NCBI GenBank assembly: GCA_902789725.1
Contig: CADAPC010000027.1
Span: forward strand, 1 to 36,946
Direction: 5' to 3'
Source: an uncultured Bacteroidales bacterium
Lineage (GTDB): Bacteria > Bacteroidota > Bacteroidia > Bacteroidales > Bacteroidaceae
DNA length: 36,946 bases
The notes under the pieces were generated by a model. That model searched no databases. It saw only the letters and a program-made list of their open reading frames with translations, and was not told the origin of the DNA. The translations under genes and the position numbers were made by a program. Positions 1 to 8,142 of the stretch are shown one piece after another (position 1 is the first letter of the stretch; each line of letters begins with the position of its first letter).

Positions 1-26
1 TGTTTTAACTTTTCTGATTTTGGTTG

Positions 27-58
27 CAAAATTACATACTTTATATTTAATACGCAAA
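27..58 (-). promoter_or_regulatory. Leftward promoter for a gene outside the window
   Basis: Read on the minus strand, TTTG (55-58) is followed after 20 bases by TAATTTTG (27-34), matching the Bacteroidetes -33/-7 pattern TTTG-N19/20-TAnnTTTG. It points out of the window, so it should serve a gene to the left that cannot be seen. The bases between it and the pdxT stop contain only the pdxT terminator. Confidence 0.5.
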
Positions 59-119
59 CATTTTGACAAGAAATTTTAAAAATCATTGTCATTTTATTCA
101 TTTTTTATAGATTTTGCAA

Positions 120-166
120 GAAAAAAGGCAAGAAATCCGCAATTTCGTGCGTCATTCTTGCCTTTT
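120..166 (-). terminator. Intrinsic terminator of the pdx operon
   Basis: A perfect 12-bp stem (123-134 pairing with 155-166, AAAAGGCAAGAA) encloses a 20-base loop. On the minus strand it is followed by a run of T. It lies 27 bases past the pdxT stop, where the pdx transcript should end. Confidence 0.8.
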
Positions 167-193
167 GATGTATATCTTGTCCATCTCAATCCA

Positions 194-775
194 TCACGAT
201 GGAGTTTGACAGATTTGTTCGATGAAATACTGATGCAAATGGTAATCGGTGGTCAGTTCCGGATGGAAGGCTGTAGCCAGTTGATGATCTTGCCGAACCG
301 CCACGATGTGTCCGTCCACCACAGACAGCACCTGACTGCTGGGCGACAACACCTTATTAATATAAGGAGCACGGATAAACGTCATGGGCACTTCTTCACC
401 AATGCCTGCCACAGGTGCCACCGCATGGAAACTGCCCAATTGGCGACCATAAGCGTTACGACACACATCAATGTCCATCGTACCCAATCCTTCGCGTGGA
501 TGTCCATCCTCCTGCTTTGCCAACAGAATCAATCCTGCACAAGTGCCGAACACAGGAAGTCCATCCAAAATCGCCTGACGAATGGGCTCATACAATCCCA
601 AATCATGCAGCAGCTTTGTCTGCGTGGTCGATTCGCCTCCAGGAATGACAAGACCATCCTTAGGTTGTTGCCAATCTGACAACTGTCGCACCTCGAAGGT
701 CTCCACTCCCAGCTCCTGCAACATCTGTTCGTGCTCAATGAATGCCCCTTGCAGGGCGAGAACTGCAATTCTCAT
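194..775 (-). CDS. pdxT: Pyridoxal 5'-phosphate synthase glutaminase subunit PdxT
   Basis: This is the glutaminase half of the deoxyxylulose-5-phosphate-independent PLP synthase. It releases ammonia from glutamine and passes it to PdxS in a cytoplasmic 12+12 complex. The 193 residues match the family length. The class I amidotransferase triad is visible: Cys79 in FGTCAGL, and His171 and Glu173 in FHPEL. The oxyanion-region motif PGGEST is at about 45-50. It lies 35 bp after pdxS in the same operon and is followed by a strong terminator. The ATG start directly precedes the conserved opening MRIAVLALQG. Confidence 0.96.
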   Translation of the reverse strand: MRIAVLALQGAFIEHEQMLQELGVETFEVRQLSDWQQPKDGLVIPGGESTTQTKLLHDLGLYEPIRQAILDGLPVFGTCAGLILLAKQEDGHPREGLGTMDIDVCRNAYGRQLGSFHAVAPVAGIGEEVPMTFIRAPYINKVLSPSSQVLSVVDGHIVAVRQDHQLATAFHPELTTDYHLHQYFIEQICQTPS

Positions 776-776
776 A

Positions 777-815
777 CTTTGAACTCTTAAACTCTTGAAC
801 TTCTTGAACCTTACT
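777..815. repeat. Degenerate 7-bp tandem repeats between pdxS and pdxT
   Basis: The pdxS-pdxT gap consists almost entirely of tandem units of about 7 bp of the type TTGAACT/CTTGAAC. The same repeat family fills other gaps in the window (for example 23836-23896 and 25599-25643). No function can be assigned. Confidence 0.55.
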
Positions 816-1686
816 TTCCTCTTTCTGCCATCAGCAATTCAATCTCCTGCTCGTTGATGCCCACCATTGCCTCGCCAAGATCTTCGGAGAGTTCTGCCAA
901 CAGCTTTGCATCCTGATAGTTGGTGACTGCCTGCACAATGGCAGCCGCACGTTTCTGAGGATTGCCGCTCTTGAAGATACCACTACCCACAAACACACCT
1001 TCGGCTCCGAGTTGCATCATCAGGGCAGCATCGGCTGGAGTGGCAACACCACCAGCAGCAAAGTTCACCACAGGCAGTTTTCCGTTCTCATGCACGAACT
1101 TCACCAGTTCGTAAGGAGCCTGCAACTGCTTGGCAGCCTCGAAGAGTTCATCTTCACTCATGCTGACCAAACGACGGATTTCACTCTGCATCAGTCGCAT
1201 GTGGCTCACTGCCTGCACCACATCGCCCGTGCCTGGTTCACCTTTGGTACGAATCATGGTAGCACCCTCAGCAATGCGTCGCAATGCCTCACCTAGGTTC
1301 TTCGCACCACACACGAAAGGCACGTCGAACTTCGTCTTGTCAATGTGGTAGATATTGTCGGCAGGGCTCAGCACCTCGCTCTCATCGATATAGTCAATCT
1401 CGATAGCCTGTAGAATCTGTGCTTCAGCAATATGTCCGATACGGCACTTTGCCATCACGGGAATGCTCACCGCTTCCTGAATGCCACGAATCATTTTCGG
1501 GTCACTCATTCTCGAAACACCACCTGCTGCACGAATGTCGGCAGGGATTCTTTCCAATGCCATCACGGCACAAGCACCAGCCTCCTCGGCAATACGAGCC
1601 TGTTCGGGAGTGGTCACATCCATAATCACACCGCCTTTCAGCATCTGAGCTAACTGACGGTTTAACGCTTGTCTGTCTTCTTTCAT
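811..1686 (-). CDS. pdxS: Pyridoxal 5'-phosphate synthase subunit PdxS
   Basis: This is the synthase subunit that condenses ribose 5-phosphate, glyceraldehyde 3-phosphate and PdxT-derived ammonia into PLP. It is a (beta/alpha)8 barrel of 291 residues, the family length. The two catalytic lysines are present: Lys80 in [10 protein letters not shown] (Lys81 in Bacillus subtilis) and Lys148 in [12 protein letters not shown] (Lys149). The phosphate-binding glycines are in [15 protein letters not shown]. It sits 12 bp after the ThiD-AraC fusion gene and 35 bp before pdxT, so the three are probably co-transcribed. PLP is also the cofactor of DapL encoded in this window. Confidence 0.97.
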   Translation of the reverse strand: MKEDRQALNRQLAQMLKGGVIMDVTTPEQARIAEEAGACAVMALERIPADIRAAGGVSRMSDPKMIRGIQEAVSIPVMAKCRIGHIAEAQILQAIEIDYIDESEVLSPADNIYHIDKTKFDVPFVCGAKNLGEALRRIAEGATMIRTKGEPGTGDVVQAVSHMRLMQSEIRRLVSMSEDELFEAAKQLQAPYELVKFVHENGKLPVVNFAAGGVATPADAALMMQLGAEGVFVGSGIFKSGNPQKRAAAIVQAVTNYQDAKLLAELSEDLGEAMVGINEQEIELLMAERGK

Positions 1687-1698
1687 TTTCTTAATGTT

Positions 1699-2592
1699 TT
1701 ATATTGATTGTTTGTATTGGCTGGGAGAAACACCTTTCTGTTTCTTGAAATATCTGGAAAGGTGTGCCTGCGAAGAAAAGCCGAGTTGCTGAGCAATCTC
1801 CTTCAACGGCTTGTTGGTCTTGGTGAGCAACAGCGCAATCTCCGTCGTGATGCGTTCATCGATGATGGATTTCGGAGAACGCTCGGCAATGCGTCGGGTC
1901 ACCTGTCCCAGATAACGAGGGCTGACATTCAGCTGCTCGGCATAGAAAGCCACATCGGCATATCGGTTGAAGAAATGTTCCACTGCATTGAGGAACTGAT
2001 TGTAGAGTTCTTCGCTTCGACTGTTGCCATCCGCATAATCGGCAGGCAATTGTTTCAGGTAAGTTCGTGCATGAAGCATCGCCTCATCCACTTCTTCCTC
2101 ACGACTCAGGTAGAATGCCACAGCAGAAGCCAACTGGTTGGCAGAACCGTGTTTGCGAGAGCCAACAGGTAAATCGGAAGGTTCCAATACAACGGTGCAG
2201 ATTGGTATCAACAGACGTTTGATGGCATCATAAACCTTTTCCGACACCAGCTGCTCCCCTTTCGTCGATTTCAGTACAGGCGCATACACAATGTGGCGTG
2301 GCTTATATTTCTTCAGCACATCCACCAGTGTCTCCACCACATCAATACGACGCACCAAACCAATCTTCACCACCTGTGGCTGCAAGTCGTTGACGATAGC
2401 CTCCACTTGCTGACGCACCACTGAGGCGGGCAGGTCGTGAAACTCCTGAATACCCAGCGTATTCTGCACTGTGATGGAAGTGACTGCCGATGCTGCCACG
2501 CCTCCCAACTCACTGATAAAACGAATGTCGGCCTGGACGCCAGAGCCTCCAGTGCCATCACTACCCGTTATTGTCAGTATTGTTGCGGCCAT
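1699..2592 (-). CDS. ThiD/pyridoxal-kinase-like domain fused to an AraC DNA-binding domain; probable pdx regulator
   Basis: Residues 1-165 resemble hydroxymethylpyrimidine/pyridoxal kinases of the ribokinase fold: LTITGSDGTGGSGVQADI at the start and VYAPVLKSTKG near 102-112. Residues about 195-297 form a double helix-turn-helix of the AraC type, ending in LGFSSQAHLSRYFKKQKGVSPSQY. The usual kinase active-site motif HGTGC reads HGSAN here (148-152), so catalysis is doubtful and the domain may sense a B6 vitamer or a pyrimidine. It leads the pdxS-pdxT operon, which suggests it regulates these genes. The ATG at 2592 was chosen over an upstream start because homologues begin just before the LTITGSD motif and the upstream 26 codons cross the promoter. 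Confidence 0.82.
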   Translation of the reverse strand: MAATILTITGSDGTGGSGVQADIRFISELGGVAASAVTSITVQNTLGIQEFHDLPASVVRQQVEAIVNDLQPQVVKIGLVRRIDVVETLVDVLKKYKPRHIVYAPVLKSTKGEQLVSEKVYDAIKRLLIPICTVVLEPSDLPVGSRKHGSANQLASAVAFYLSREEEVDEAMLHARTYLKQLPADYADGNSRSEELYNQFLNAVEHFFNRYADVAFYAEQLNVSPRYLGQVTRRIAERSPKSIIDERITTEIALLLTKTNKPLKEIAQQLGFSSQAHLSRYFKKQKGVSPSQYKQSI

Positions 2593-2627
2593 CTTTAACC
2601 TATAATCTTTAACCTTTATTTCGGCTG

Positions 2628-2659
2628 CAAAGTAACAGAAAAAATGGAACGTGACCAAA
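2628..2659 (-). promoter_or_regulatory. Probable promoter of the thiD-araC fusion/pdxS/pdxT operon
   Basis: On the minus strand, TTTG (2656-2659) is followed after 20 bases by TTACTTTG (2628-2635), one base off TAnnTTTG. It lies about 35 bases upstream of the chosen start at 2592. Short TTTAACC-type repeats at 2593-2617 fill the leader. Confidence 0.55.
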
Positions 2660-2716
2660 TTCTGTTCCATTTATGATAAATCAAAGTGCAGTTTGGATAA
2701 AAAGAGAAGGAATGAA

Positions 2717-2758
2717 GACAAAAAGAAAGGGGCTGTGCCTGTTGAGACACAGCCCCTT
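2717..2758 (-). terminator. Intrinsic terminator of the glnK-amtB operon
   Basis: An 11-bp GC-rich stem (2727-2737 with 2748-2758, AAGGGGCTGTG) encloses a 10-base loop. On the minus strand it is followed by TCTTTTTG. It lies 13 bases after the stop of the outer-membrane protein gene and before the pdx promoter. Confidence 0.85.
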
Positions 2759-2771
2759 CGTCAGGTTCGGA

Positions 2772-3497
2772 TTAAGGACGCAAAGTTAATCCAAAAACCA
2801 GATATGCTTTCTGACTGCAAGGATTGCCGACCACCTCTCCGAAGATTGGGATGCTGAACGAGTCAGTAATCTTGATGTCTTTCGTTGCACGAAGTGCGAG
2901 ATTGGTCACCGCGAAACCAGTTGTTCCGTAAAAGTCCGTGTAGTAAGGAACCGCACCGGCTGTGGCTGTCCAGTCGCAAGTGGCGAGTTTGAACGGAGCG
3001 CTGACTTCGAAGTAAGAGCTATATGCTCGCTTGCCTTTCTTGTTGAAACCATCGTTGCCAGCAAAGTTGGTGTACCATTGGATGCTTGCCACTCCGAAGT
3101 CGTAGCCAACGTTTGCCTCAAAGACGTGGTTGGTGCGATGAGCTTCGTACATGAAGTAGCGGCTTTCTGGATCAAGACCTGCGTTGAACCAGTAATCGCA
3201 GATACCGATGTTGAATCCTCCGATCGTGTAACCCAGGGTGAGGTCAAACTCTTTCGTGTCGGTTGGGTCAGTCAATCCTACACTTCCCCAAGCTGTGAGC
3301 GACAACCCTTTGTAGGCGATGCCCAATGTGGGTTGGAAGGCGGTGTTACCTAATTCCAGACCGCGCCAGATATATTGGTTCACCACATCGGCTTCGACGG
3401 TTGTTTCTACTGTGTCTTGAGCCTCAGCGGCTGTTGCTCCGGAGAGCAACAATGCCGTGAGAGCAAATCCCTTAAACAAATCTTCTACCTTTTTCAT
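2772..3497 (-). CDS. Putative outer-membrane beta-barrel protein in the ammonium transport operon
   Basis: The 241-residue protein starts with a signal peptide (KKVEDLFKGFALTALLLSG, likely cut after AAEAQ). It continues with alternating short hydrophobic/aromatic strands such as VVNQYIWRGLELGN, GLSLTAWGSVGL and YDFGVASIQWYTNF, and ends in a short strand, YLVFGLTLRP. This pattern fits a small outer-membrane barrel of the TorF-like putative porin type. It is 54 bp downstream of amtB and before a strong terminator, so it belongs to the glnK-amtB operon. A role in passing ammonium or small nitrogen compounds across the outer membrane is inferred from that position only. Confidence 0.7.
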   Translation of the reverse strand: MKKVEDLFKGFALTALLLSGATAAEAQDTVETTVEADVVNQYIWRGLELGNTAFQPTLGIAYKGLSLTAWGSVGLTDPTDTKEFDLTLGYTIGGFNIGICDYWFNAGLDPESRYFMYEAHRTNHVFEANVGYDFGVASIQWYTNFAGNDGFNKKGKRAYSSYFEVSAPFKLATCDWTATAGAVPYYTDFYGTTGFAVTNLALRATKDIKITDSFSIPIFGEVVGNPCSQKAYLVFGLTLRP

Positions 3498-3551
3498 ACT
3501 TGTACTTTTTGAGGTTGATTAAATGGGTTAATTATAATAGAAATGGACAAT

Positions 3552-4808
3552 TTAGTTGTAGCAGCTTTCTCCGTGCTCGTAGATGTCGAGACCTTCTTCC
3601 TCGATGCGGGCATCTACACGAAGGCCGTGCAGTTTCTTGATGCCAAAGAAGAGGATGAGACCGCAAGCGGCTGCCCAGAGGTCGATGACGAGGATGCCGA
3701 AGCACTCAGCGCCGAAGAAACCCCAACCGCCTCCGTAGAAGGCACCGTTGCTGGTAGAGAGCAAACCAGTCATCAGGGTACCGAGGATACCACAAACACC
3801 GTGTACTGAAGAAGCACCCACAGGATCGTCAATGTGCAGTTTGTGATCGATGAATTCAATAGCGAACACGAGCACGACACCACAAACGAGACCGATGATG
3901 ACAGCACCAACAGGAGAAACGAGGTCGCAACCAGCTGTGATACCTACAAGACCTGCCAAGATACCGTTGAGGGTGAGTGAGAGAGAAGGTTTGCCATATC
4001 TCATCCAAGTGACGAACATCGTTGCCACACCACCAGCTACAGCAGCAAGGTTAGTGGTCAGGAACACGTGAGAGATCGCAATGCGGTTCACCTCACCAGC
4101 AGCAGCCAGCTGACTACCAGGGTTGAAACCGAACCATCCGAGCCAGAGGATGAATACGCCAAGAGAAGCCAAAGTCAGGTTGTGACCAGGAATAGCGTGG
4201 CTCTTGCCTTCCTTGCTGTACTTGCCAAGACGGGGACCCAATGCGATAGCACCGATGAATGCAAGCACACCACCTACAGAGTGTACGATGGCAGAACCAG
4301 CAAAGTCATGGAACACATCACCGAAGGTTGTCATCATGAAAGAGTCAGCAGCATCGTTGCAAAGCCATCCGCCGCCCCAAGTCCAGTGACCTTCGACAGG
4401 ATAAATAATGAGAGAAATGAATGCGCTATATACCAAGTACATAGAGAACTTTGTGCGCTCAGCCATTGCACCACTGACGATGGTGGCAGAAGTGGCACAG
4501 AATACTGTTTCGAAAATCAGGAAGCCTTCCACTGGCAGGTCGCCCTCATAGAAAGAGAGGTCACCCCAGTTGGGCAATCCGATGAAGCCACCCAAAATGT
4601 CGCTTCCGAACATGATGCCGAAACCGATGAAGAAGAACAACAGGGAGCCGAACATGAAATCGACAAAGTTCTTCATCAAGATGTTCGCACAGTTTTTACT
4701 ACGTGTGAAACCAGCCTCACACAAGGCAAATCCTGGTTGCATCCAGAAAACTAACATGGCTGCCAATAGCATCCATACGGTATCGAGTGAAATTCCTACT
4801 TCGTTCAT
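3552..4808 (-). CDS. amtB: Ammonium transporter
   Basis: This is a 418-residue inner-membrane channel of the Amt/MEP/Rh family, which conducts ammonium or ammonia as a trimer. About eleven hydrophobic segments are visible. The family signature DFAGSAIVHSVGG carries one pore histidine, and the second appears in DPVGASSVHGVCGILG. The start MNEVGISLDTVWMLLAA enters a membrane segment directly with no separate signal peptide. The gene follows glnK by 58 bp, the classical pairing in which PII blocks the channel when nitrogen is plentiful. A putative outer-membrane protein gene follows. Confidence 0.96.
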   Translation of the reverse strand: MNEVGISLDTVWMLLAAMLVFWMQPGFALCEAGFTRSKNCANILMKNFVDFMFGSLLFFFIGFGIMFGSDILGGFIGLPNWGDLSFYEGDLPVEGFLIFETVFCATSATIVSGAMAERTKFSMYLVYSAFISLIIYPVEGHWTWGGGWLCNDAADSFMMTTFGDVFHDFAGSAIVHSVGGVLAFIGAIALGPRLGKYSKEGKSHAIPGHNLTLASLGVFILWLGWFGFNPGSQLAAAGEVNRIAISHVFLTTNLAAVAGGVATMFVTWMRYGKPSLSLTLNGILAGLVGITAGCDLVSPVGAVIIGLVCGVVLVFAIEFIDHKLHIDDPVGASSVHGVCGILGTLMTGLLSTSNGAFYGGGWGFFGAECFGILVIDLWAAACGLILFFGIKKLHGLRVDARIEEEGLDIYEHGESCYN

Positions 4809-4866
4809 AGTTGTGTTGTGTTTAAATTGTGTTGTTACCCTTAATAGTTAATCTGTTTTCCCTTAA

Positions 4867-5214
4867 CTATTTCTTATCTCTCAATACGGTGTCACCATTC
4901 TCACCCGTTCGGATGCTCCAGGTGTCTATCATGTCGCTCACGAAGATGCGACCGTCACCAATTTCGCCAGTGTGTGCCACTCTTAGGATGACCCTCACCG
5001 TTGGATCCACGAATTGGTCGCGACACACGATGGTCAGTGCCACACGCTCAATCACGTCAGTGGAGTACTGTACACCACGGTAGATGCGTTCCTCTCGACT
5101 TTGACCGATGCCATGCACGTTGTGATACTCAAACCAATCAATGTCTGAGTGCAACAATGCGTCTTTTACATCCTCGAACTTTGTCTTACGGATGATTGCT
5201 TCAATCTTTTTCAT
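4867..5214 (-). CDS. glnK: Nitrogen regulatory protein PII (GlnK)
   Basis: This 115-residue trimeric signal protein binds ATP/ADP and 2-oxoglutarate and controls AmtB. The PII fold is clear: MKKIEAIIRKTKFEDVKDAL at the start, the T-loop with IYRGVQY (45-50) and the C-terminal signature HTGEIGDGRIFV. Tyr50 corresponds to the uridylylated Tyr51 of E. coli GlnB, so the residue for modification is kept, but no modifying enzyme lies in this window. The T-loop carries QSREER instead of the usual RQKGH segment. The gene is first in the glnK-amtB operon and is preceded by a leader of about 300 bases with stable hairpins. Confidence 0.94.
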   Translation of the reverse strand: MKKIEAIIRKTKFEDVKDALLHSDIDWFEYHNVHGIGQSREERIYRGVQYSTDVIERVALTIVCRDQFVDPTVRVILRVAHTGEIGDGRIFVSDMIDTWSIRTGENGDTVLRDKK

Positions 5215-5268
5215 ACCTTAATGTGTTTTGAAGTTTGTGTTGATAATTATTTTGTTTTGAATGCTGTT

Positions 5269-5313
5269 CTCCAAAAATGGAGAGGCTGATTCATTTATTT
5301 ATGAACCAGCCTC
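5269..5313 (-). promoter_or_regulatory. Two adjacent hairpins in the glnK-amtB leader
   Basis: Bases 5282-5293 pair with 5302-5313 (GAGGCTG core, 11 of 12 matched, 8-base loop). Next to it is a smaller perfect stem, CTCCA/TGGAG (5269-5282). Both lie between the likely glnK promoter near 5521 and the glnK start at 5214, so they would form in the leader RNA. Neither is followed by a convincing T-run on either strand, so an ordinary terminator is less likely than an attenuator or RNA-stability element. The rest of the 480-base gap (5215-5694) is AT-rich, with T/G runs and two divergent promoters. Confidence 0.5.
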
Positions 5314-5520
5314 ATTGTGTGTGTTTGTGTTGTATGTTTTTGTATTTGTGCTCGATTTCAAAGTGTTCATCCGACTGGTAGATTCACACCACAAGCAATG
5401 TAGAGTCCTGATTCCGCTCCTGGCCCTGCTGCTGAAACTGATAATCATTATTATTCAGATTCATTGTGATTGAATTACTATTAAGTGTCATAATGAACGT
5501 GTTTGTTTTTGATTTCGATG

Positions 5521-5528
5521 CAAAGTTA
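5521..5528 (-). promoter_or_regulatory. -7 element for the glnK-amtB operon
   Basis: On the minus strand this reads TAACTTTG, an exact match to TAnnTTTG. A TTTA sits at the expected -33 distance (5548-5551), and an exact TTTG lies 5 bases farther out (5553-5556). If used, the transcript would carry a leader of about 300 bases. Confidence 0.45.
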
Positions 5529-5653
5529 TAGCATTTTTAGTATTTGATAAAGCAAAGTGTAAGTTTTTTTCATATTTTTGCTTACATATTGACTTATGTC
5601 AAGAATACAACAATTATCAATGTCTTTTTGATACAATTTTTAGTAATTATGCT

Positions 5654-5661
5654 TACCTTTG
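5654..5661 (+). promoter_or_regulatory. -7 element for dapF
   Basis: TACCTTTG matches TAnnTTTG exactly and lies 33 bases upstream of the dapF ATG at 5695. A TTTG at 5627-5630 is 23 bases upstream, a little far for a standard -33 element. Confidence 0.5.
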
Positions 5662-5694
5662 TACATCAATTTAATAAAACAATTAACAAAAAGT

Positions 5695-6552
5695 ATGAAA
5701 CGAGTCATAAAGTTCACAAAAATGCATGGTGCGGGCAACGACTACATCTATGTCAACACATTATTATATAATATCCCCGACCCTGCTGCAGCATCCATTG
5801 CCTGGAGCAAGCCCCATTTCGGAATTGGCAGCGATGGTTTGATTCTGATTGGCGCCCCCACCCGTCCCGACGCTGACTTCTCCATGCGTATCTTCAACAA
5901 CGATGGTTCCGAAGCCATGATGTGCGGAAACGGCACCCGATGTGTGGCGAAGTATCTTCACGACAAGGGAATGACCAACAAGAACCCCATTCGTCTTGAG
6001 ACGCTTTCGGGCATCAAGGTGTTGCAACTGCATCTGAACGGAGAAAATAAAGTGGAGACCGTTACCGTTGATATGGGTGAACCCGTCCTTCGTGAGCCTC
6101 AGCAGTTTGGCGATCAAGACGGACAAGCACAAGATTACTCCCTCACCGTCGATGACCGCACTTTCTACGGAACTTTTGTCTCGATGGGCAATCCCCATTT
6201 CGTCATTTTCTTGGACGAGGACGTGGAGCAATTCCCTCTGGAACATTATGGTCCTCTCTTGGAGCACCACCCCATTTTCCCTCAACGTTGCAACATTGAG
6301 TTTGTCAGCATTCCTTCTCCCAATGGCGCACTCCGCATGAGAGTGTGGGAACGTGGTTCAGGCATCACCCTCGCTTGTGGAACGGGTGCCTGTGCCACAG
6401 CGGTTGCTGCCCACCTGACGGGACGTTCCAGTCGTCACAGCAACATCCAAATGGATGGTGGCACGCTCCATATAGAATGGAACAAGACCGACCATCATAT
6501 TCTGATGACCGGTCCTGCCGCTATTTCTTTTGAAGGCGAAATCACATTGTAA
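5695..6552 (+). CDS. dapF: Diaminopimelate epimerase
   Basis: It converts LL- to meso-diaminopimelate for lysine and peptidoglycan, using two cysteines without a cofactor. Both are present in family motifs: Cys77 in MMCGNGTRC and Cys228 in LACGTGACA. The length of 285 residues is typical. Substrate contacts are visible in [12 protein letters not shown] and SMGNPHFV. The ATG at 5695 was preferred to one 12 codons upstream because the family begins just before KFTKMHG and the upstream codons overlap the promoter. It is the only core metabolic gene here on the plus strand, and its 3' end overlaps that of pyrG by 11 bp. With DapL it indicates the aminotransferase branch of lysine synthesis. Confidence 0.95.
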   Translation: MKRVIKFTKMHGAGNDYIYVNTLLYNIPDPAAASIAWSKPHFGIGSDGLILIGAPTRPDADFSMRIFNNDGSEAMMCGNGTRCVAKYLHDKGMTNKNPIRLETLSGIKVLQLHLNGENKVETVTVDMGEPVLREPQQFGDQDGQAQDYSLTVDDRTFYGTFVSMGNPHFVIFLDEDVEQFPLEHYGPLLEHHPIFPQRCNIEFVSIPSPNGALRMRVWERGSGITLACGTGACATAVAAHLTGRSSRHSNIQMDGGTLHIEWNKTDHHILMTGPAAISFEGEITL

Positions 6553-8140
6553 TGCTCGCCTTGATGAAGTCCATGAAGAGAGGATGAGGATGTAGGACGG
6601 TGGAGGCATATTCAGGATGGAACTGAGTGCCGATGAACCATTTCTTATCGGGCTGTTCCACCACTTCCACCAGATTTCCCTCTGGATTTCGTCCCACACA
6701 TTGCATACCGTTTTTCTCAAAATCATCGAGGTAGGTGTTATTGAACTCGTAGCGATGACGGTGACGCTCCTGAATAAGAGCCTTGCCGTAGATGTTACGA
6801 GCTTTGCTTCCTTCCTGCAAAGCACAGTCGTATGCGCCCAGACGCATCGTTCCGCCCATACCCGTGATGTTCTTCTGCTCTTCCATCAGGTCAATCACTG
6901 GATGCTGAGTGTCAGGATTCATCTCCGTACTATGTGCATCAGCAAGACCTAATACATGACGAGCGAACTCAATCACCATCATCTGCATACCCAGACAAAT
7001 ACCGAAGGTAGGGATATCGTGGGTACGGGTATATTGAATAGCCGTGATTTTTCCTTCAATGCCTCGATGTCCGAAACCTGGACAAATAACGGCACCCGCC
7101 ATTCCTTCCAGTTTCTTTGCCACATTCTCTGGCGTGATGTCCTCGCTGTTGATGAAGTGGAGCTTCACCTTCACGTCGTTATAGATACCCGCAAGGTTCA
7201 GGCTCTCACGAATCGATTTATAGGCATCCTGCAGGTCGTACTTGCCCACCAAACCGATGTGGACTTCACGAGTGGCATTGCTCTGCTTGTCGAGGAAATC
7301 GTGCCAAGATTTCATGGAAGGAGTTTCACCGACAGGGATTCCTATCTTTCTCATGATGGCAGCATCAAGCCCTTGACGCTGCATGCTGACGGGCACTTGG
7401 TAGATGCTGGGCATATCTTCGCTCTGCACCACACACTCAAGATCCACATTGCAGAAGGAAGCCACCTTCATGCGCACAGCATCGTCGAGGTGGCGTTCGG
7501 TGCGCAACACGAGGATATCAGGCTGAATACCCATTCCCTGCAATTCCTTCACAGAGTGCTGGGTGGGCTTGGTTTTCAGTTCTTCGGCAGCTTTCAGATA
7601 AGGCACATAAGTGAGGTGGACGCAGACCGCATCACGCCCCAGTTGCCAGCGCAACTGTCGAATGGCTTCCATGAAGGGGGCACTCTCGATGTCACCAATG
7701 GTTCCTCCCACCTCGGTGATGACGAAATCAAGGTTCTCGCCCTTCTCATCCTCTCTCAACATTCTGCGCTTGATCTCATCCGTGATATGAGGCACCACCT
7801 GAATGGTCTTGCCGAGATAGTCGCCGTGACGCTCTCTGTCGATGACGGTCTTGTAGATACGACCTGTGGTGATGGAGTTGTTGCGGGTGGTGTGAATGCC
7901 TGTGAAGCGCTCATAGTGTCCAAGATCAAGGTCGGTTTCCATTCCATCGACGGTGACGTAACACTCTCCGTGTTCGTAAGGGTTGAGGGTGCCTGGGTCG
8001 ATGTTGATGTAGGGGTCAAACTTCTGGATGGTGACCTTGTAGCCACGTGCCTGCAACAGTTTGCCGATACTGGCGGAGATGATGCCTTTGCCCAATGAGG
8101 AAACCACACCGCCTGTGACGAAGATATATTTTGTGTTCAT
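6542..8140 (-). CDS. pyrG: CTP synthase
   Basis: It amidates UTP to CTP using ATP and glutamine. The 532 residues contain an N-terminal synthetase domain, with the P-loop-like [12 protein letters not shown] (8-19) and [20 protein letters not shown], and a C-terminal class I amidotransferase domain. The triad is visible: Cys382 in GICLGMQ, and His508 and Glu510 in QFHPEY. It starts 2 bp after the stop of the PurF-like gene and is the last gene of the gltB-gltD-dapL-purF-pyrG operon. The stop is in an 11-bp convergent overlap with dapF, with no hairpin terminator seen. Confidence 0.97.
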   Translation of the reverse strand: MNTKYIFVTGGVVSSLGKGIISASIGKLLQARGYKVTIQKFDPYINIDPGTLNPYEHGECYVTVDGMETDLDLGHYERFTGIHTTRNNSITTGRIYKTVIDRERHGDYLGKTIQVVPHITDEIKRRMLREDEKGENLDFVITEVGGTIGDIESAPFMEAIRQLRWQLGRDAVCVHLTYVPYLKAAEELKTKPTQHSVKELQGMGIQPDILVLRTERHLDDAVRMKVASFCNVDLECVVQSEDMPSIYQVPVSMQRQGLDAAIMRKIGIPVGETPSMKSWHDFLDKQSNATREVHIGLVGKYDLQDAYKSIRESLNLAGIYNDVKVKLHFINSEDITPENVAKKLEGMAGAVICPGFGHRGIEGKITAIQYTRTHDIPTFGICLGMQMMVIEFARHVLGLADAHSTEMNPDTQHPVIDLMEEQKNITGMGGTMRLGAYDCALQEGSKARNIYGKALIQERHRHRYEFNNTYLDDFEKNGMQCVGRNPEGNLVEVVEQPDKKWFIGTQFHPEYASTVLHPHPLFMDFIKASITM

Positions 8141-8142
8141 AG

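Noticed and set aside
1699..2592. Annotation as a functional ThiD or pyridoxal kinase
   Set aside because: The catalytic motif is altered to HGSAN and the protein carries an AraC DNA-binding domain.
5282..5313. Leader hairpin as an intrinsic terminator of dapF-side or glnK-side transcription
   Set aside because: No T-run follows the stem on either strand, so it is better treated as a leader structure.
6956..8098. Long open frame on the plus strand opposite pyrG
   Set aside because: It is the shadow of pyrG on the other strand, with low-complexity His/Leu-rich translation and no motif. The same holds for the long plus-strand frames opposite gltB, gltD, dapL and the PurF-like gene.
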